From Dryas octopetala (taxonomy: Eukaryota; Streptophyta; Magnoliopsida; Rosales; Rosaceae), in assembly GCA_963921425.1 (NCBI GenBank), contig OY992840.1:15354621-15418620 (forward strand): a stretch of DNA of 64,000 bases, in the 5' to 3' direction. A program made the translations under genes and the position numbers. A model generated the notes under the pieces. It had not been told where the DNA came from. It saw only the letters and a program-made list of their open reading frames with translations, and searched no databases. Position 1 is the stretch's first letter, and the number at the start of each line of letters is the position of its first letter. Shown piece after piece: positions 24,358 through 37,100 of this stretch.

Positions 24358-27300
24358 ATGCCACAGGATTTGTCTTCGGACCAAGACACGGACGATGCGG
24401 ATGCTGAGTTCGTTGAGGTCGATCCCACTGGTCGCTATGGTCGGGTCAGTACTCGCCACTCATTTACTTTCCATTTTCATTATTTGATTTAGCTGCTTCA
24501 CTTATCACGTATTTGGAAATGACTCAATGCTTTCAAGTCTAATACTTTAATAAAGTTGTGATTTGGGTTGATTTAATTTGACGCTGTGAGCACTGGTTTC
24601 TCTGTTATTTTGCTGATTTTGCAGTATAAAGAGGTTCTAGGAAAAGGGGCTTTCAAGAAAGTGTATCCTGATGCTCTTTTTTAATATTGGTTACTTTTTG
24701 TTAATGTGAATTTGTTGATTTTTAGTTGGATATTTAATGCTGTATGCACCATTGTTACATTAATATCATTTTGAGGCCCAATTCTTTGTAGAATTTTTGT
24801 GTGTCCTTGATCGGTATGTGGGAATTTAGATATCGAGCATTTGATGAATTGGAAGGAATAGAAGTAGCTTGGAACCAGGTTAAGGTGGCAGATCTATTAC
24901 GCAACTCCGAAGATTTAGAGCGCCTTTATTCCGAAGTCCATTTGCTTAAGACGTTAAAGCACAAGAGCATAATCAAGTTTTACAATTCCTGGGTTGATAC
25001 CAAGCATGAGAATATTAACTTTATTACGGAGATTTTCACTTCAGGAACATTAAGGCAGTGAGTTCTCTATGATCTATTGGCCTTTAGTTTTTGATGTCTG
25101 TAATTTCTTCTAGCTTTTATTCAGTGTGTTAGCGTTGAATATTATGTAGATACCGGAGGAAACATAAGCATGTTGATTTAAGGGCGTTGAAGAAATGGTC
25201 TAGGCAGATCTTAGAAGGCCTTTGGTATCTTCATAGTCATGACCCGCCAGTTATTCACCGAGATTTGAAGTGTGACAACATTTTTGTCAATGGGAACCAA
25301 GGTGAGGTGAAAATTGGTGACTTAGGATTGGCTGCTATCCTTCGCCAGGCTCGTTCAGCTCACAGTGTTATTGGTGAGGATTATAAATATCATCATTATC
25401 TGTTTCCTTACGCAATGGTACTAGTGCACAATCTTTGGTATCAGAACCAACAATGTAATTGTTTCTGTACTTTAGGTACTCCAGAGTTTATGGCGCCAGA
25501 GCTTTATGAAGAGGAGTACAATGAGCTTGTAGACATTTATGCCTTTGGCATGTGCTTGTTAGAGTTGGTAACCTTTGAGTACCCATATGTTGAATGCACC
25601 AATGCTGCTCAAATATTCAAGAAAGTGACATCAGTAAGCACTTTCTTGACCTCTACCCTATTTAAATTGATACACAGTTTGTATTGTTCTGTTAAATTTG
25701 TTTGTTTGTTTTCGTTATCATGATTGAGAGCATTTCTTGTCCTTGAAAGTTATATGATAAAGAAAGTGTCAACATGTCACTATCACCAGATCTGTTAGGC
25801 TTTCGAGTGCCTTAGATAATTTCATTTAGCCAAATGTGATGCATGATTCATTTATTTTGATTCTGATGCATGATTTATTTGTTTTGAATGTGATGCATGA
25901 TTCATTTCTCCTGATTGTGATGCATGATCATTTCTTTTACTAATCTCGCTAGAGCTACTATTTTTTTTCCTCTTGCTTAAACTGTGGTGGATTTTGAAGG
26001 GCATGAGATTGAAAATTGTTGCAGTATTGGAAATTTCTAAATATTTAAAATATTGGTTAGCTTCTTCATACATGTACATTCAGTCTATGTCAATTTTTCT
26101 ATACTAGTGCTTGTCAAATTTCAGCAACATTTCTGCTGAAATCATATGTAATTGCCTGTTAGGCTTTTGATATGAGTAATTCTGTTGACTTATCACTGTT
26201 CTCTAAAGTTTAAGATGTTAGGATGTTGGTCAACATTTAATTTATACTGTTAACACTTCCCCTCACATTTGTATCTTTTCCCACGACTTGAAAGCTTAAT
26301 ACTTAAAATTCTAGATAAATTAAGAGGTTACCGTTATAGGGATTCAAACTCAAGATCTATTATTCTGGTACCAAGATACAGTTTGTTAGTTTTCCACTGT
26401 TCCCTAAGCTTAAGTTGTTAGATGCTGGCTGACAATTATTTACATTCTAGCAATATATCAGTTTTTTTTTTTTTTTTGGGTAGGGAATAAAGCCAGCATC
26501 ATTGGCAAAGGTGACAGATCCTGGAGTTAAAGCATTTATAGAAAAATGCATTGTGAAAGTCTCTGAACGTTTGCCTGCTAAGGCACTTTTAATGGATCCT
26601 TTTCTCCAATCAGATGAGGATCGTGAAAGTGTATCTCGCTCTCTACGACCCAAAACTCATTATTCAGGTAAACTTGAGTTGTTTCTCTAGAGCTCAAAGG
26701 ATTTTTGTCTTATTCTCCTCACATTGGGACCTGTTAGATGCAGAAGGCAGTTCTGATCAGAATGATTTTGGAACAAAGGATGTGGATCCTTCTCCTGAGA
26801 CGAATAGAGACTTCACGGTGCAAGGCCAGAGGAAAGACGACACAATATTTCTCAAACTACGAATAGCAGATTCTACAGGTTATCTTTTCTTTCTTTCTCA
26901 ATTTTCTAGTTTATTTAATTTTCAGTCAAAAATAATATTTTTTATTATGATGTACTTCTCTTAAATTGAGAAAGTTTCCACATGGCCCAGGTCATTTTCG
27001 AAATATCCACTTCCCGTTTGATATTGGGGAAGACACTGCAATTGCTGTTGCTAGTGAAATGGTTGAAGAGTTAGACCTGACAGATCAAGATGTTTCAACA
27101 ATTGCTGAAATTATTGAATCTGAAATTCGATCCCACATTCCAGATTGGCCAGAAATTTCTGGAGATAATATTGATGGTGATATCTCAACTTCTGATAGTC
27201 ATGCTTCTGATTTTAAGGGTGATGCTTCTCCCTTGGTAAATGAGTCCATGCCTTTAAGTAGTCTTTTATTGGAAAGATTGCCTTCAGGCCGCAAGTACTG

Positions 27301-27739
27301 GTCTGACTCACCCAAGGCTGGAAACTCTCCAGTGAGGCCTGGCCTTTCTAACTTGTATTCTCCAGCAGATTCGGATTTGGCCACTGCTGGAGGTACTGAA
27401 GATAATGAAAATTCTCTTGGTAGCGATGGAGAGGAAGATGATCCGAATGGTGCTGGTGATTCTGATTCACCAAATGGTGGTATTCATGATGCTGCTACTG
27501 ATCTACATCTTAGAAATGGAGCTTATCCATTTGAATCAGAAGAAGTCAAAATCATTGCCGAGAAACTTGAGAACCTATTGGTAGAACAGAAAAAGGAGCT
27601 CATTGAACTCAAGAGGAAACATGAATTAGCAATATCAGACGTCTTGAAGGAACTACCTCCAGTTTTGTATCAAAAGGTTTTAGATATATGTAAGAAGAAG
27701 ATTCCAGACTTTAAAATGTGCAATGAGGCACCCTGCTAA
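24358..27739 (+). CDS. WNK: WNK-type serine/threonine kinase
   Basis: With-no-lysine kinase, 602 residues from eight exons: 24358-24444, 24625-24662, 24830-25057, 25150-25373, 25476-25633, 26484-26667, 26738-26878, 26991-27739. The usual Lys of subdomain II is absent (VAWN at 54-57) and is supplied by glycine-loop GKGAFKK (K40), the defining WNK trait. Other motifs are HRDLKCDN (154-161), DLG instead of DFG (175-177), and TPEFMAPE (194-201). The C-terminal region carries the [25 protein letters not shown] block in exon 8, an acidic Ser-rich stretch and a terminal coiled coil ([20 protein letters not shown]). Closest by memory to Arabidopsis WNK4/WNK5. Family roles include circadian, flowering and osmotic signalling; the role here is inferred. 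Intron 2 has U12-type signals. Confidence 0.95.
24663..24829 (+). other. U12-type intron in WNK gene
   Basis: Donor GTATCCT at 24663-24669 matches the minor-spliceosome consensus at its first seven positions. TCCTTGAT at 24804-24811 fits the U12 branch consensus TCCTTRAY, with the branch A 19 bases before the end of the TTTAG acceptor. It splits the valine codon of the glycine loop. Confidence 0.75.
25838..25940. repeat. Intronic minisatellite
   Basis: About four degenerate copies of a roughly 30-bp unit containing GATGCATGATTCATTT, within intron 5 of the WNK gene. Confidence 0.75.
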
Positions 27740-28674
27740 GCCAAGCAATTTGCAGATTCAGCTTTTCTTTGCGGTGTCATGTCCCCAATTCCAGTGATTG
27801 GATATATGGATTATTCTCTAGTTTTGCCAGTAACAGATTGTAGAAATCTCACAGATGTTTTATACATCAGTAAAGTTGGGAAGCATGAGCTAGTAGCTGT
27901 AGTTTATGCTGCTGGGTGCGAATGAGAGACATTGGTGGTAATCTGGATCTAGCCAATTCATAGCCGGGAGGACAATCATTCTTGTTATCTAGGTCAGCTT
28001 TGAGAGCCACCCCTGAAGCCCTAAGGATTCAATTCCCACAAATTATGTGATTCGGCTGAGGTAAGACATCGGTCTGATAAGTCACATACCTGTGTAATAC
28101 TAGTTTTCCTATGCCTAAAGATCAACATGCTGTCCTACTTAGTGTAATACGGCCGTACGGGTCATTAATATTTGGAGTGTATACTTGTACAGATAATTCA
28201 TTTACTTTTTTTTTTTGTCTCACTGTTTGTTGAGCAAATGTGATTTTTAAATTTTAAACTTTTTGGTGTTACTCATTTGTGCTTCTTAAAAATTGTGAGG
28301 ATTGATTAACTGGATGTTAAATTATTGTTGTGGGAAGCTTACTTTTGATGTGTCTTTGTCACTGTATCTTGTTGATAATCAGAATTGAATCTGGTAATTA
28401 TCCTGCCTGGGTTATATTGTTGTATTGCATATTTCTCATGTATAATCATATCATAACATTCAAAATTGAGCTTTGTTTTCTCTGCATTCCAAATTTTTTT
28501 CACCGGCCAAATTTGAGGTAGGTTATAGGTGCTCATGACACATTTTCTGTCGTAGATTTTGACTCCGCGGTGTTCCCAAAAGTTGAGGTGTTTGAACCAA
28601 TTACGTGGCATAAAGGGAGTCTGGCTTTTTGGGTTGCCACCATGAACATAAATCACCATCAGTCCATTTCTTTT

Positions 28675-28878
28675 GACTGCTACTATTTGTACACATTTTC
28701 CTTCTCATTTACACGGTTACACCCCTATTTCTTCTATATTTTCTCAACGCCCACCATAATATTTCCAAAAAACCCACACTGCATTAAAAAAAAAAAAAAC
28801 CCAATACTATAACCTACCCCGTCTGTAGCCTCCCACACACTGCTGGACTCCGCCGTCCTCGTTGCCGGCACTGCTAAG

Positions 28879-28960
<82 letters not shown>

Positions 28961-29305
28961 CGCTCTCACTGGTAGACTGAAAGGATCGACGGCCTCCCTT
29001 TCCATTCAGTTAGGAGGGAAAGTGAAAGAGAGAGAGAGAGAGAGAGAGAGAGGAGGGTGCCGGCAGCATGGGGCTCGACCGGTGGCGATGAGGGCGGTGG
29101 TAGGAGGCCGGCAAGGGGGTGGTTGGTTCTTGCTTTTGAGTTTTTTTTTTTTTTTTTCATTCAAAAAAGTCTTTAAAAAAACAAAAAATTGTTGTCCTTT
29201 ATTGTCTTTTGAAATTTGGTGAGATTGGTAATTTCACAAATTGAATAGAGAGGGTGTGTAAAGAGAAAGAAATAAGTGTGTATAATTGTATATAGCAGCA
29301 CTTTT
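28675..29305. mobile_element. Foldback element with central CT/GA tracts
   Basis: The left end (ACTGCTACTATTTGTACACA, then CTCATTTACACGGTTACACC) is matched imperfectly by the reverse complement of the right end (AGTGCTGCTATATAC, then CTCTTTACACACCCTCTC). Inside, a (CT)39 tract at 28880-28957 faces a (GA)n tract at 29027-29052, and GCCGGCAC faces GTGCCGGC, so the whole unit folds back. Short T/A runs occur in both arms. No coding capacity. The target duplication is unclear because flanks are T-rich. Outline resembles the larger element at 50090-51327. Confidence 0.6.
28880..28957. repeat. (CT)39 microsatellite
   Basis: An uninterrupted dinucleotide run of 78 bases, the longest in the window. 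Confidence 0.95.
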
Positions 29306-30153
29306 TCTTTTTTGTGAGCCACAACCCCACCAGATCCATACTTAACCTCTCGGAGATCTCGAGCCTCAAATGAGTTTTAGAGCCTCTATTGGGCTCTTTT
29401 GAGTTTTGACCAGTCTCTCACTAACATCGGAAAAATAGTGATTCCTTGGCTTGATGGACTCCTGAAAACCATTTGAAGCTGGCAGAGCAGAGCAAGGTTT
29501 TCAAGCAAGTTTCTTGACTTGTGCTGTTGTTATGTTATGAATTCTCACATAAATTAGTAGGCTTGAGTTTTAAATTTATCAGTCTTCATTGCTCAAATAA
29601 ATGAAAGAAAACGTACAAGTGTACAACCTTCTTGTCCAATTTACGGAAAAGGATAATTTTCTTTAGAGGAAATGGGTTTTATTATAAATTTATACTCATA
29701 TATATCAATACATGGCAAGATTGGTAATTCACGAAATTTTTACCAATTAGCTATTGAACTTAAGACCTACTGGAATAAAGGAAGACAAAGTGTCTATCTA
29801 TTAAACCAAATGATCATTAACAAAGATTCCGGGTGAAATTTTTTGTCTTAAAAAAAATAAAAATCGCATCAAAGAAAAGAAAAATTAGGATCAGGGGTTT
29901 TACACGTGTGAGCATCTAGCCCTAGTTGCACAGAAGCAGTGAATTACCAGCAGTGACCCACAAGACTAATCCCTCCAAAACTGAGGCAGAGAAATGGATA
30001 GAACAGCCATATGAGGCCCTGTTTTGTCTTCCTAAAAGGATAACATATCACTCCCTCTTGAGCTCTCACTTCTCTCCTCCATCTTCAATATCCCAAAACC
30101 CCAAATCAACCAATTCCATCTCTCTCTCTCTTTCTGAGGACCCAAAATCCTCC

Positions 30154-30624
30154 ATGGCAATCTCATCGGCAGCTGCAGCCTCAGCTTCCTCAAAGCTCAC
30201 ATACCCGCATGCCTCTCCACCACCACCCTCTTCAACCCCCACCTCTTTCTCCATCAGACCCTCTTCCAAACTAACCCACCTCTCCTCCTCCTTCATCAAC
30301 CCCTCCACCATTCTCCACCTCACACCCACCACGCGCCACCACCAGCACCACCGCCGCCGCTCCTTCACAGTGAGAGCCGCTCGCGGCAAGTTCGAGCGCA
30401 AGAAGCCCCACGTGAACATCGGCACCATCGGCCACGTGGACCACGGAAAGACCACACTGACCGCCGCCCTAACCATGGCCCTCGCCTCCATCGGCAACAG
30501 CGTGTCCAAGAAGTACGACGAAATCGACGCCGCCCCGGAAGAGCGTGCACGTGGAATCACCATCAACACCGCCACCGTCGAGTACGAGACCGAGAACCGC
30601 CACTACGCCCACGTGGACTGCCCC

Positions 30625-30677
<53 letters not shown>

Positions 30678-31605
30678 AGCCATTCTTGTGGTCTCCGGCG
30701 CCGACGGGCCAATGCCGCAGACCAAAGAGCACATCTTGCTGGCTAAGCAAGTGGGTGTGCCCAACATGGTTGTGTTCTTGAACAAACAAGACCAGGTTGA
30801 TGATGAGGAGCTTTTGCAGCTTGTGGAATTGGAGGTGCGTGAGTTACTTTCTTCCTATGAATTCCCTGGTGATGATGTGCCCATTATTTCTGGTTCTGCT
30901 TTGCTAGCTTTGGAGGCTTTAATGGCCAATCCGAGTATTTCTCGTGGTGAAAACCAATGGGTAGATAAGATTTATGAGCTTATGGACTCTGTTGATAGCT
31001 ATATACCGATTCCCGTACGCCAAACTGAGTTGCCATTTTTGTTAGCTATTGAAGATGTGTTTTCGATTACTGGTCGTGGGACTGTGGCCACTGGCAGGGT
31101 TGAGAGGGGTACTATTAAGGTTGGAGATACCGTGGATATTGTTGGTTTGAAGGACACAAGGAGCACTACTGTGACTGGTGTCGAAATGTTTCAGAAAATT
31201 CTTGATGATGCCATGGCTGGGGATAATGTGGGGTTGTTGCTTAGAGGTATTCAGAAGATTGATATTCAGAGAGGGATGGTTTTGGCTAAGCCTGGCACCA
31301 TTACCCCGCATACCAAGTTCGAAGCAATTGTGTATGTGTTGAAGAAGGAAGAGGGTGGTAGGCATTCGCCCTTTTTCTCAGGTTATAGGCCACAGTTTTA
31401 CATGAGGACTACTGATGTCACTGGCAAGGTGACTTCGATTATGAATGATAAGGATGAAGAGTCCAAGATGGTCATGCCTGGCGACCGTGTCAAGATTGTT
31501 GTCGAACTCATAGTTCCTGTGGCTTGTGAGCAAGGAATGAGGTTTGCTATCAGAGAAGGAGGGAAGACTGTCGGAGCTGGTGTTATTCAATCCATAATTG
31601 AGTGA
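30154..31605 (+). CDS. TUFA: Elongation factor Tu, chloroplastic
   Basis: Plastid EF-Tu delivers aminoacyl-tRNA to plastid ribosomes. Intronless, 483 residues. Residues 1-75 are Ser/Pro/His-rich with a basic end ([15 protein letters not shown]), a transit peptide cleaved near [13 protein letters not shown]. GTPase motifs are present: GHVDHGKT (G1, 93-100), [13 protein letters not shown] (G2), DCPGHADYV (G3), NKQDQ (G4) and SGSALLALE (G5). Domains II and III follow with [13 protein letters not shown] and the conserved end. The ATG at 30154 is chosen because it starts a normal transit peptide; the frame extends upstream to 29926 without one. Codon third positions change from strongly C/G to T/A near 30785, in mid-exon. 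Confidence 0.97.
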
Positions 31606-34170
31606 TAAAAAGAAGGGCTGGCTTGGCAGTAATTGCTCTTCACTTTTTTTTAGTGGTGTCAAACTCGAATTCTCAACTTAATTTATTTAGTTTTGACATG
31701 TTCTGCAATTTGCACAATCAAATGTTATATATTTTGTAGGTTCATTCGCCATTCGCTCTGCTTTGGTTTCTACTCTAGTTGAATAATATTTTTGTGATGA
31801 TTCAATGACTTTGATTAAACAAATTACCAGAAACTTTTTATTGGCATAAAAAATGAGATGGTGCACTGGCAGCAGACACAAGTCTCCTTTTAATCAAGTT
31901 GCTACATTCATTTGGTTTGTGCTCATGAAACAGAAGCTGCGATTCTTGGATTGGTTAATTTGAGGATCATCATTCAATACAGATACATTGCACTTGAGAT
32001 GCTCTTCATTTACACAAGTCATTTCTTGTGAAATCAAGATATTGAGAAACAAACCTGGCATATGCCCTCAAATACGTATACTGATCTTTGTAGGTTCACC
32101 TACATTGGTAAAATGTTTTCCAAAGCTAACATATGACCACTTGTGTTATTTGAATTTTCATATCAGATTCCTGAAGTGCTCATATTTGGCTTGGTTTATC
32201 ATTCTTTTATCTGTTTTCTTTTGGAGGTTTTCTTTGTACTTGCATCCTCTTCCAAGGTAAATATTTCCATTTGAAAAGAAAATATGCGCTGCAAATCTGT
32301 AGAGGTTGCAGTAAATAATAATTTTTCTTTTTCCAAATGAAAAGCTTAAGGAGCCATAGGACTCAATATGCCTGTAGTAGGTCTCAAGCAAGTGAAAGTA
32401 CACATCCTGCATTGCATATGCATGAATATGACCCAATGAATAGTTGTCCAGTACACTGTAGGCCGGAAAATTTGGTGGCTGAAAGTAGTATAAGCATGTT
32501 GAGCTGGTAAAGCACAAAACTCAGGAGTGAGGGGGATGAAATGGCTTTTTCTTGTAATATGATGTATACGATAAATCTAAAGAATCATATTCGGTCCTGT
32601 ATTATATGTCATATCCGTCAGCATATGTATTAATACAACAGAAGAGGAAGCATCTCATGAAGAACATAGGATATTTAAGACCATTAAGGCATTAGTCAAT
32701 TGCCAGATGCTTAGGTGCCACTCTTCCCTTGGTGGTGAGATTGGTTGAAAACAAGACATTTTGAATTTGAAATTACGACATCGATCCATTCTTTTCTTTC
32801 AACTTATTAGTTTATGCTGGGTTTCAGCAGTGTCTGAAAAGCCTCGTCTCTTTCTGATCTTCTTTCCTCTATCTCTTAATTAATGGTAAACGTAGTGTAT
32901 GCTTGCATATGGCAAGAGGGAACTGACCAAAATACAAGAGCTTTTATTACCAAAAAAAACCAAAAAATTAGATGAATTGCAACTCCCAGTTGGACTTGCT
33001 AGGAAAATATAAAAAAGATTTTGCATTCCATATTTGATCCCAAATTGTTCGCATTACTACTCCCAGCAATCATCAAGAGCTAGTTTAATTATGCAATACT
33101 TAGGTTCTCACCGGTCAGAACGTTATCATCTTTACATTTTGAGACGGCTCAATCAAATTATTACGTGTGTCAAAATAAAATTTTCTAGCAGATTTGGCAT
33201 GCCATGTGTGTGTGAACTTAAAAGTTTGGCCATGCGATAGCCTAAAAGTAGGTCAACCAAAATTCGATGCACATGCATGGATAACGAATCCGCTAACCCT
33301 AGGTCAACCAAAATTTGATACTCATGCATAGAAATGAATCCACTAACCCTGTTGTACTCTGCTCATTATGGAAAGTTGGCCTTCAAGATAGGCCGAGGCT
33401 ACCAAAATAAATAGACACAAGGATAGAGTACACAATGTATACATATTGTCTTATTGTAGACGAGCATTGTCCATCCAGAGACAACTTCTGTGTATTACCT
33501 AATATAGAAACTATATGACTTCCTAAAACCATGCTCCACTGTGTAAATTCAGTGCCTGATTATAGAGCATCCTTGGTGACTGATGAGAGACTCACTCTTC
33601 CGCATCTTCCAGAAAGTTTTGTACTCCGAAAGAATTCATAGATCCAAGAATATGGTGGATGCGATCAACTGTTGCACGAATGCCGCTCGCTGCCTTCTCT
33701 CTTCTTTATCCTTCCCACAACTTTCATCTAGTGAAGATGGCTCAGTGCTACACAGACAAAATGCATCAGCAAGAGGGCATCAACAGGCCTATTCTCATAA
33801 AGCATGTACTTTTGCATTACCCTCACCAAGATATTTTATTTGACATTATCACATATGTTGAGATTAGTTTGCTTCTGACAAAAAGAAAAGATTAGTTTGC
33901 TGAAACCGGTAGAACTTGCAGCTAGTTCATATCAGTTAGGACTCTACCCAACAAAACAAATCAATGGAAATGCAAGAGTAATAAAGGGAATGAATTACAT
34001 AACACGTATGGTTCATTCACATTCCTTGTCCAACCAAAGGGGCATTAATAACAAATAGTATAATGAACCACTTAATGACAAACATCAAAGTGAAACAAGT
34101 GAAATGATTGTGGCTTAAACTAAACAACTTAATACTCCATTTATTTGAAACGGATGGGAAAGAGCACTCT
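31606..34170. other. Intergenic region between convergent EF-Tu and DI19
   Basis: EF-Tu 3' UTR followed by about 2.5 kb of AT-rich DNA. I see no gene; several frames of 60-120 codons lack any recognisable sequence. A short tandem duplication lies at 33245-33350. Confidence 0.5.
33245..33350. repeat. Tandem duplication, two ~53-bp copies
   Basis: Two adjacent copies beginning TAGGTCAACCAAAATT and ending in CACTAACCC or CGCTAACCC, about 85 percent alike. Confidence 0.8.
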
Positions 34171-37100
34171 TCAATCTATTGGATGACATGAGAGTTGACG
34201 GAAATCGACACATTTTTTGCATGTCATATCGGGGACAAAGATATGCAGATATTGGCAGGGTTTCCTATTTTTCTCTCTCCTGGAAAACTGCCTAACTGGT
34301 ACAATGGCCTTCTGACTGTCCTTAACTCTTGAGGGAAAATGTGCAGTTAGAAGTTGGTTGGAAGAGAAGATAGCATCATAATTCATAAGTACAGAGCCGA
34401 GGTAACAAGAAGCACTATCCCATAATTCTCAGAAGATTAGGAAACTTTTCACATTTTTGCAGTTAAGAGGAATCAACCAAATATTTAGAATGACAGCAAA
34501 TTCATAAGTAAATGTTCCAATGAGTGAAAATAAAAGATTAAATGAGAGGTTGAGGGACAAACGCAGGCAACAAACGAAAGAGATGCACTTATATTTTGGA
34601 TAACTTAGCCCTAACATAAACAAATAATATAATACTCTACACGGGAAAAATAGATAACTTAACAAATTTGGAACTCTCAATGAAGAGCTGAGTTGGAAGC
34701 AATGTACGCCTTACTTAAATACTTGCAAACAGATATTAGGGTTAGGAAATCTGAGTAAACAACAAATCTTTAAATATTATATAAAAAAACCCTTTCGTAT
34801 CATTGGAACATAAGAGTTATTAGGTATGATGTTCAAGCACTTCCTATATAGTTTCTGCCTCATAAAATCATGAAATCCCTGGGTTTTTCCCCATTTGCCT
34901 TTATATCACAACTTACTAATTTATAATATATGGTGGATGCTTATAAAAAGATTTCTTAAGTTTGCAATCCCAGTAAAATCTCACAACCACTAATATGCTA
35001 TAAATTAATTCCATAAAAGAAAAAGAGGAGTATACCTTTTCATAGCAGAAGTGATAGGGGAATCGATATCGGAACAGACATCTTGCTGAATACCTTTAGG
35101 GTCTGAAAAGGACATATTGCAGATAAATGGTGAGAGGAGAGGATCGGGTGCGGATTCATGTGCGTATCCCCTTCCATTTTTTAGCAGCGCCTTCCCAAGC
35201 ATTGCTGAACTACCAGTCCACAAGCCGGATTTTTGAGATTTTCTCCTATGCTGAAAAGCACAGATGAATCCTTTCAGGTTCCAACATTGCTCAGCAAGCT
35301 TATACACTAAAGCAACTATATTATGATCTAATATTGCTTATAATACCTTGAAGGAGCTTGCATGCTGCACCATAAAATGTCCAATTACATCTTTCCCTAG
35401 ATTCGCTGCACAAAGTGGACAAACCTGGAATAGCGAGATTAAAGCAGCCATCAGCTTCAAATTCTCACCGAAACATTACAAAATGAATGCAGATATTTAT
35501 AATGTTCACTTGCATCTTCCCTTGTTTGAAATTTTTATAAATGCTGGAAGCCTTTCCATTTTCCATTACAATAAATGATGCTATGTACTTTACCAATTAA
35601 GTCCATCAGTTCCAAGCAATATCTTGTTTGTAATTGAGATGTTCACCACTCTTCAGTAGATAGTTCATTAATGACTAAATAATTGATAACACTAAATCTC
35701 CTTTATAAAATCATACACAATAAAAGATCAGGTAAAGAAGAGCACATACTGCATTTTTAAAGTCAAAGCAGTGTTCTTCCTCCAAGTGGATGCAGAGCAA
35801 TGGGACCTCAATATCCACATAACAGAAAGGGCACGGAAAACAAGACTTGGCATCGTCATCTCCTTCGGAATCATCCAAGGCCATATGATTATCTGTTTAA
35901 CATATACATAGAAGACAGAAGATGGATAAATAGGAGAGGTGAGAGAGAGAGAGAGAGAGAGAGAGAGTTGTTATGTGGATCCAGCATTGAACAATTAAGT
36001 GACAACCGCATTCATGTTGAGTTTGAGTGCACCAGGGTTTTGAAGGGAGGAAAAAACCTCAATTTCACCAATACAAAACAATAACTTCAATAATCAAAGA
36101 AAATGGATTTAGCAGCAAGAGATCAAAAGCTTTGAAAAGATTGCTCTCCTCTCATATTTTTAGGGTATGTAGATGCACTTGGCAATCCTAATCTTTTATA
36201 AGCACAAAGACAGTAAACACTACTTAAGTCATACTCATTAAAACAATATCGCAAATGGTCAGGCATTTAATCAGAGGATCAAACACATGCAAACACACAC
36301 ATGCACAAACACAAGGACACATAGATAAATATGGAAATTCTAATTCTTAAAACAAACACTACTTGACTCTTCCCAAGGAGATATCGGGGCAGAGTATAAA
36401 GTGCATAAGCTATAAAGTGATGAATCAGTCTCAACTACCATCTGTAAATGGACTTTCATTTTCGTCTATGGGTTTGTTTAAATCAAACCTTAAATTTCTC
36501 ACCTTCATTCCCAAGGAGACAAAGTGCAGAGCCTAATCAATATGCGTAAATCTCCTTATCTATAAACTGTAAAAGCTATGAAGTGATTAACCAGTCTCAA
36601 CAACCATCCGTAAACAGATTTTCATTTAGTCTATGGTTTTTTTAATCAAACCTAAGTTTCTCAACATTCAACAATTAAACATGAACAGTCATGATAAGTG
36701 CACCAGGGCTTTTGAACGGAGGAAAAAGAAACTCAATTTCACCGGTACAAAACAATAACTTCAATAATAATAAAAAATGGGTTTACCAACAAGAGACCAA
36801 AAGCTTTGAAAAGATTGGTCTAATCACACATTTTTAGGGTATTAAGAGGCATTTCAGAATCCTAATATTTTATAAGCACAAAGACATTAAACACTACATA
36901 GGTCGTCCCAAAACAACAACATCTCAAATATTCAAGCATTTAATCACAGGATCAAACACATGCATACACGCACACATGCATGAACACTCACACAGACACG
37001 TAAATAAATATATTAGAACAATAGAACCCGAACTATCTCCAAAATGCAGATTTTACTCAGTCTAAAAGAAACTACTGAATCGAACACTTTCAGCTCACAT

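Larger units (their letters stand above)
27740..30153. other. Intergenic region between WNK and EF-Tu
   Basis: WNK 3' UTR, then AT-rich DNA with a foldback element at about 28675-29305 holding long CT and GA tracts, then the EF-Tu leader. The reading frame of EF-Tu is open upstream to 29926 but the extra N-terminal part is not transit-peptide-like and is taken as 5' UTR. Confidence 0.55.

Noticed and set aside
23900-24364. 154-codon minus-strand reading frame opposite the WNK leader
   Set aside because: Made of Lys and Glu runs from CTT and poly-T tracts on the other strand.
29926-30153. Upstream extension of EF-Tu frame
   Set aside because: The extra 76 residues are not transit-peptide-like and the ATG at 30154 gives the usual plastid EF-Tu precursor.
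30066-30789. Long minus-strand frames opposite EF-Tu
   Set aside because: Shadows produced by the GC-rich third positions of the EF-Tu coding strand.
33583-33843. 86-codon frame upstream of the DI19 3' end
   Set aside because: No recognisable domain, overlapping frames of similar length, no promoter or splice context.
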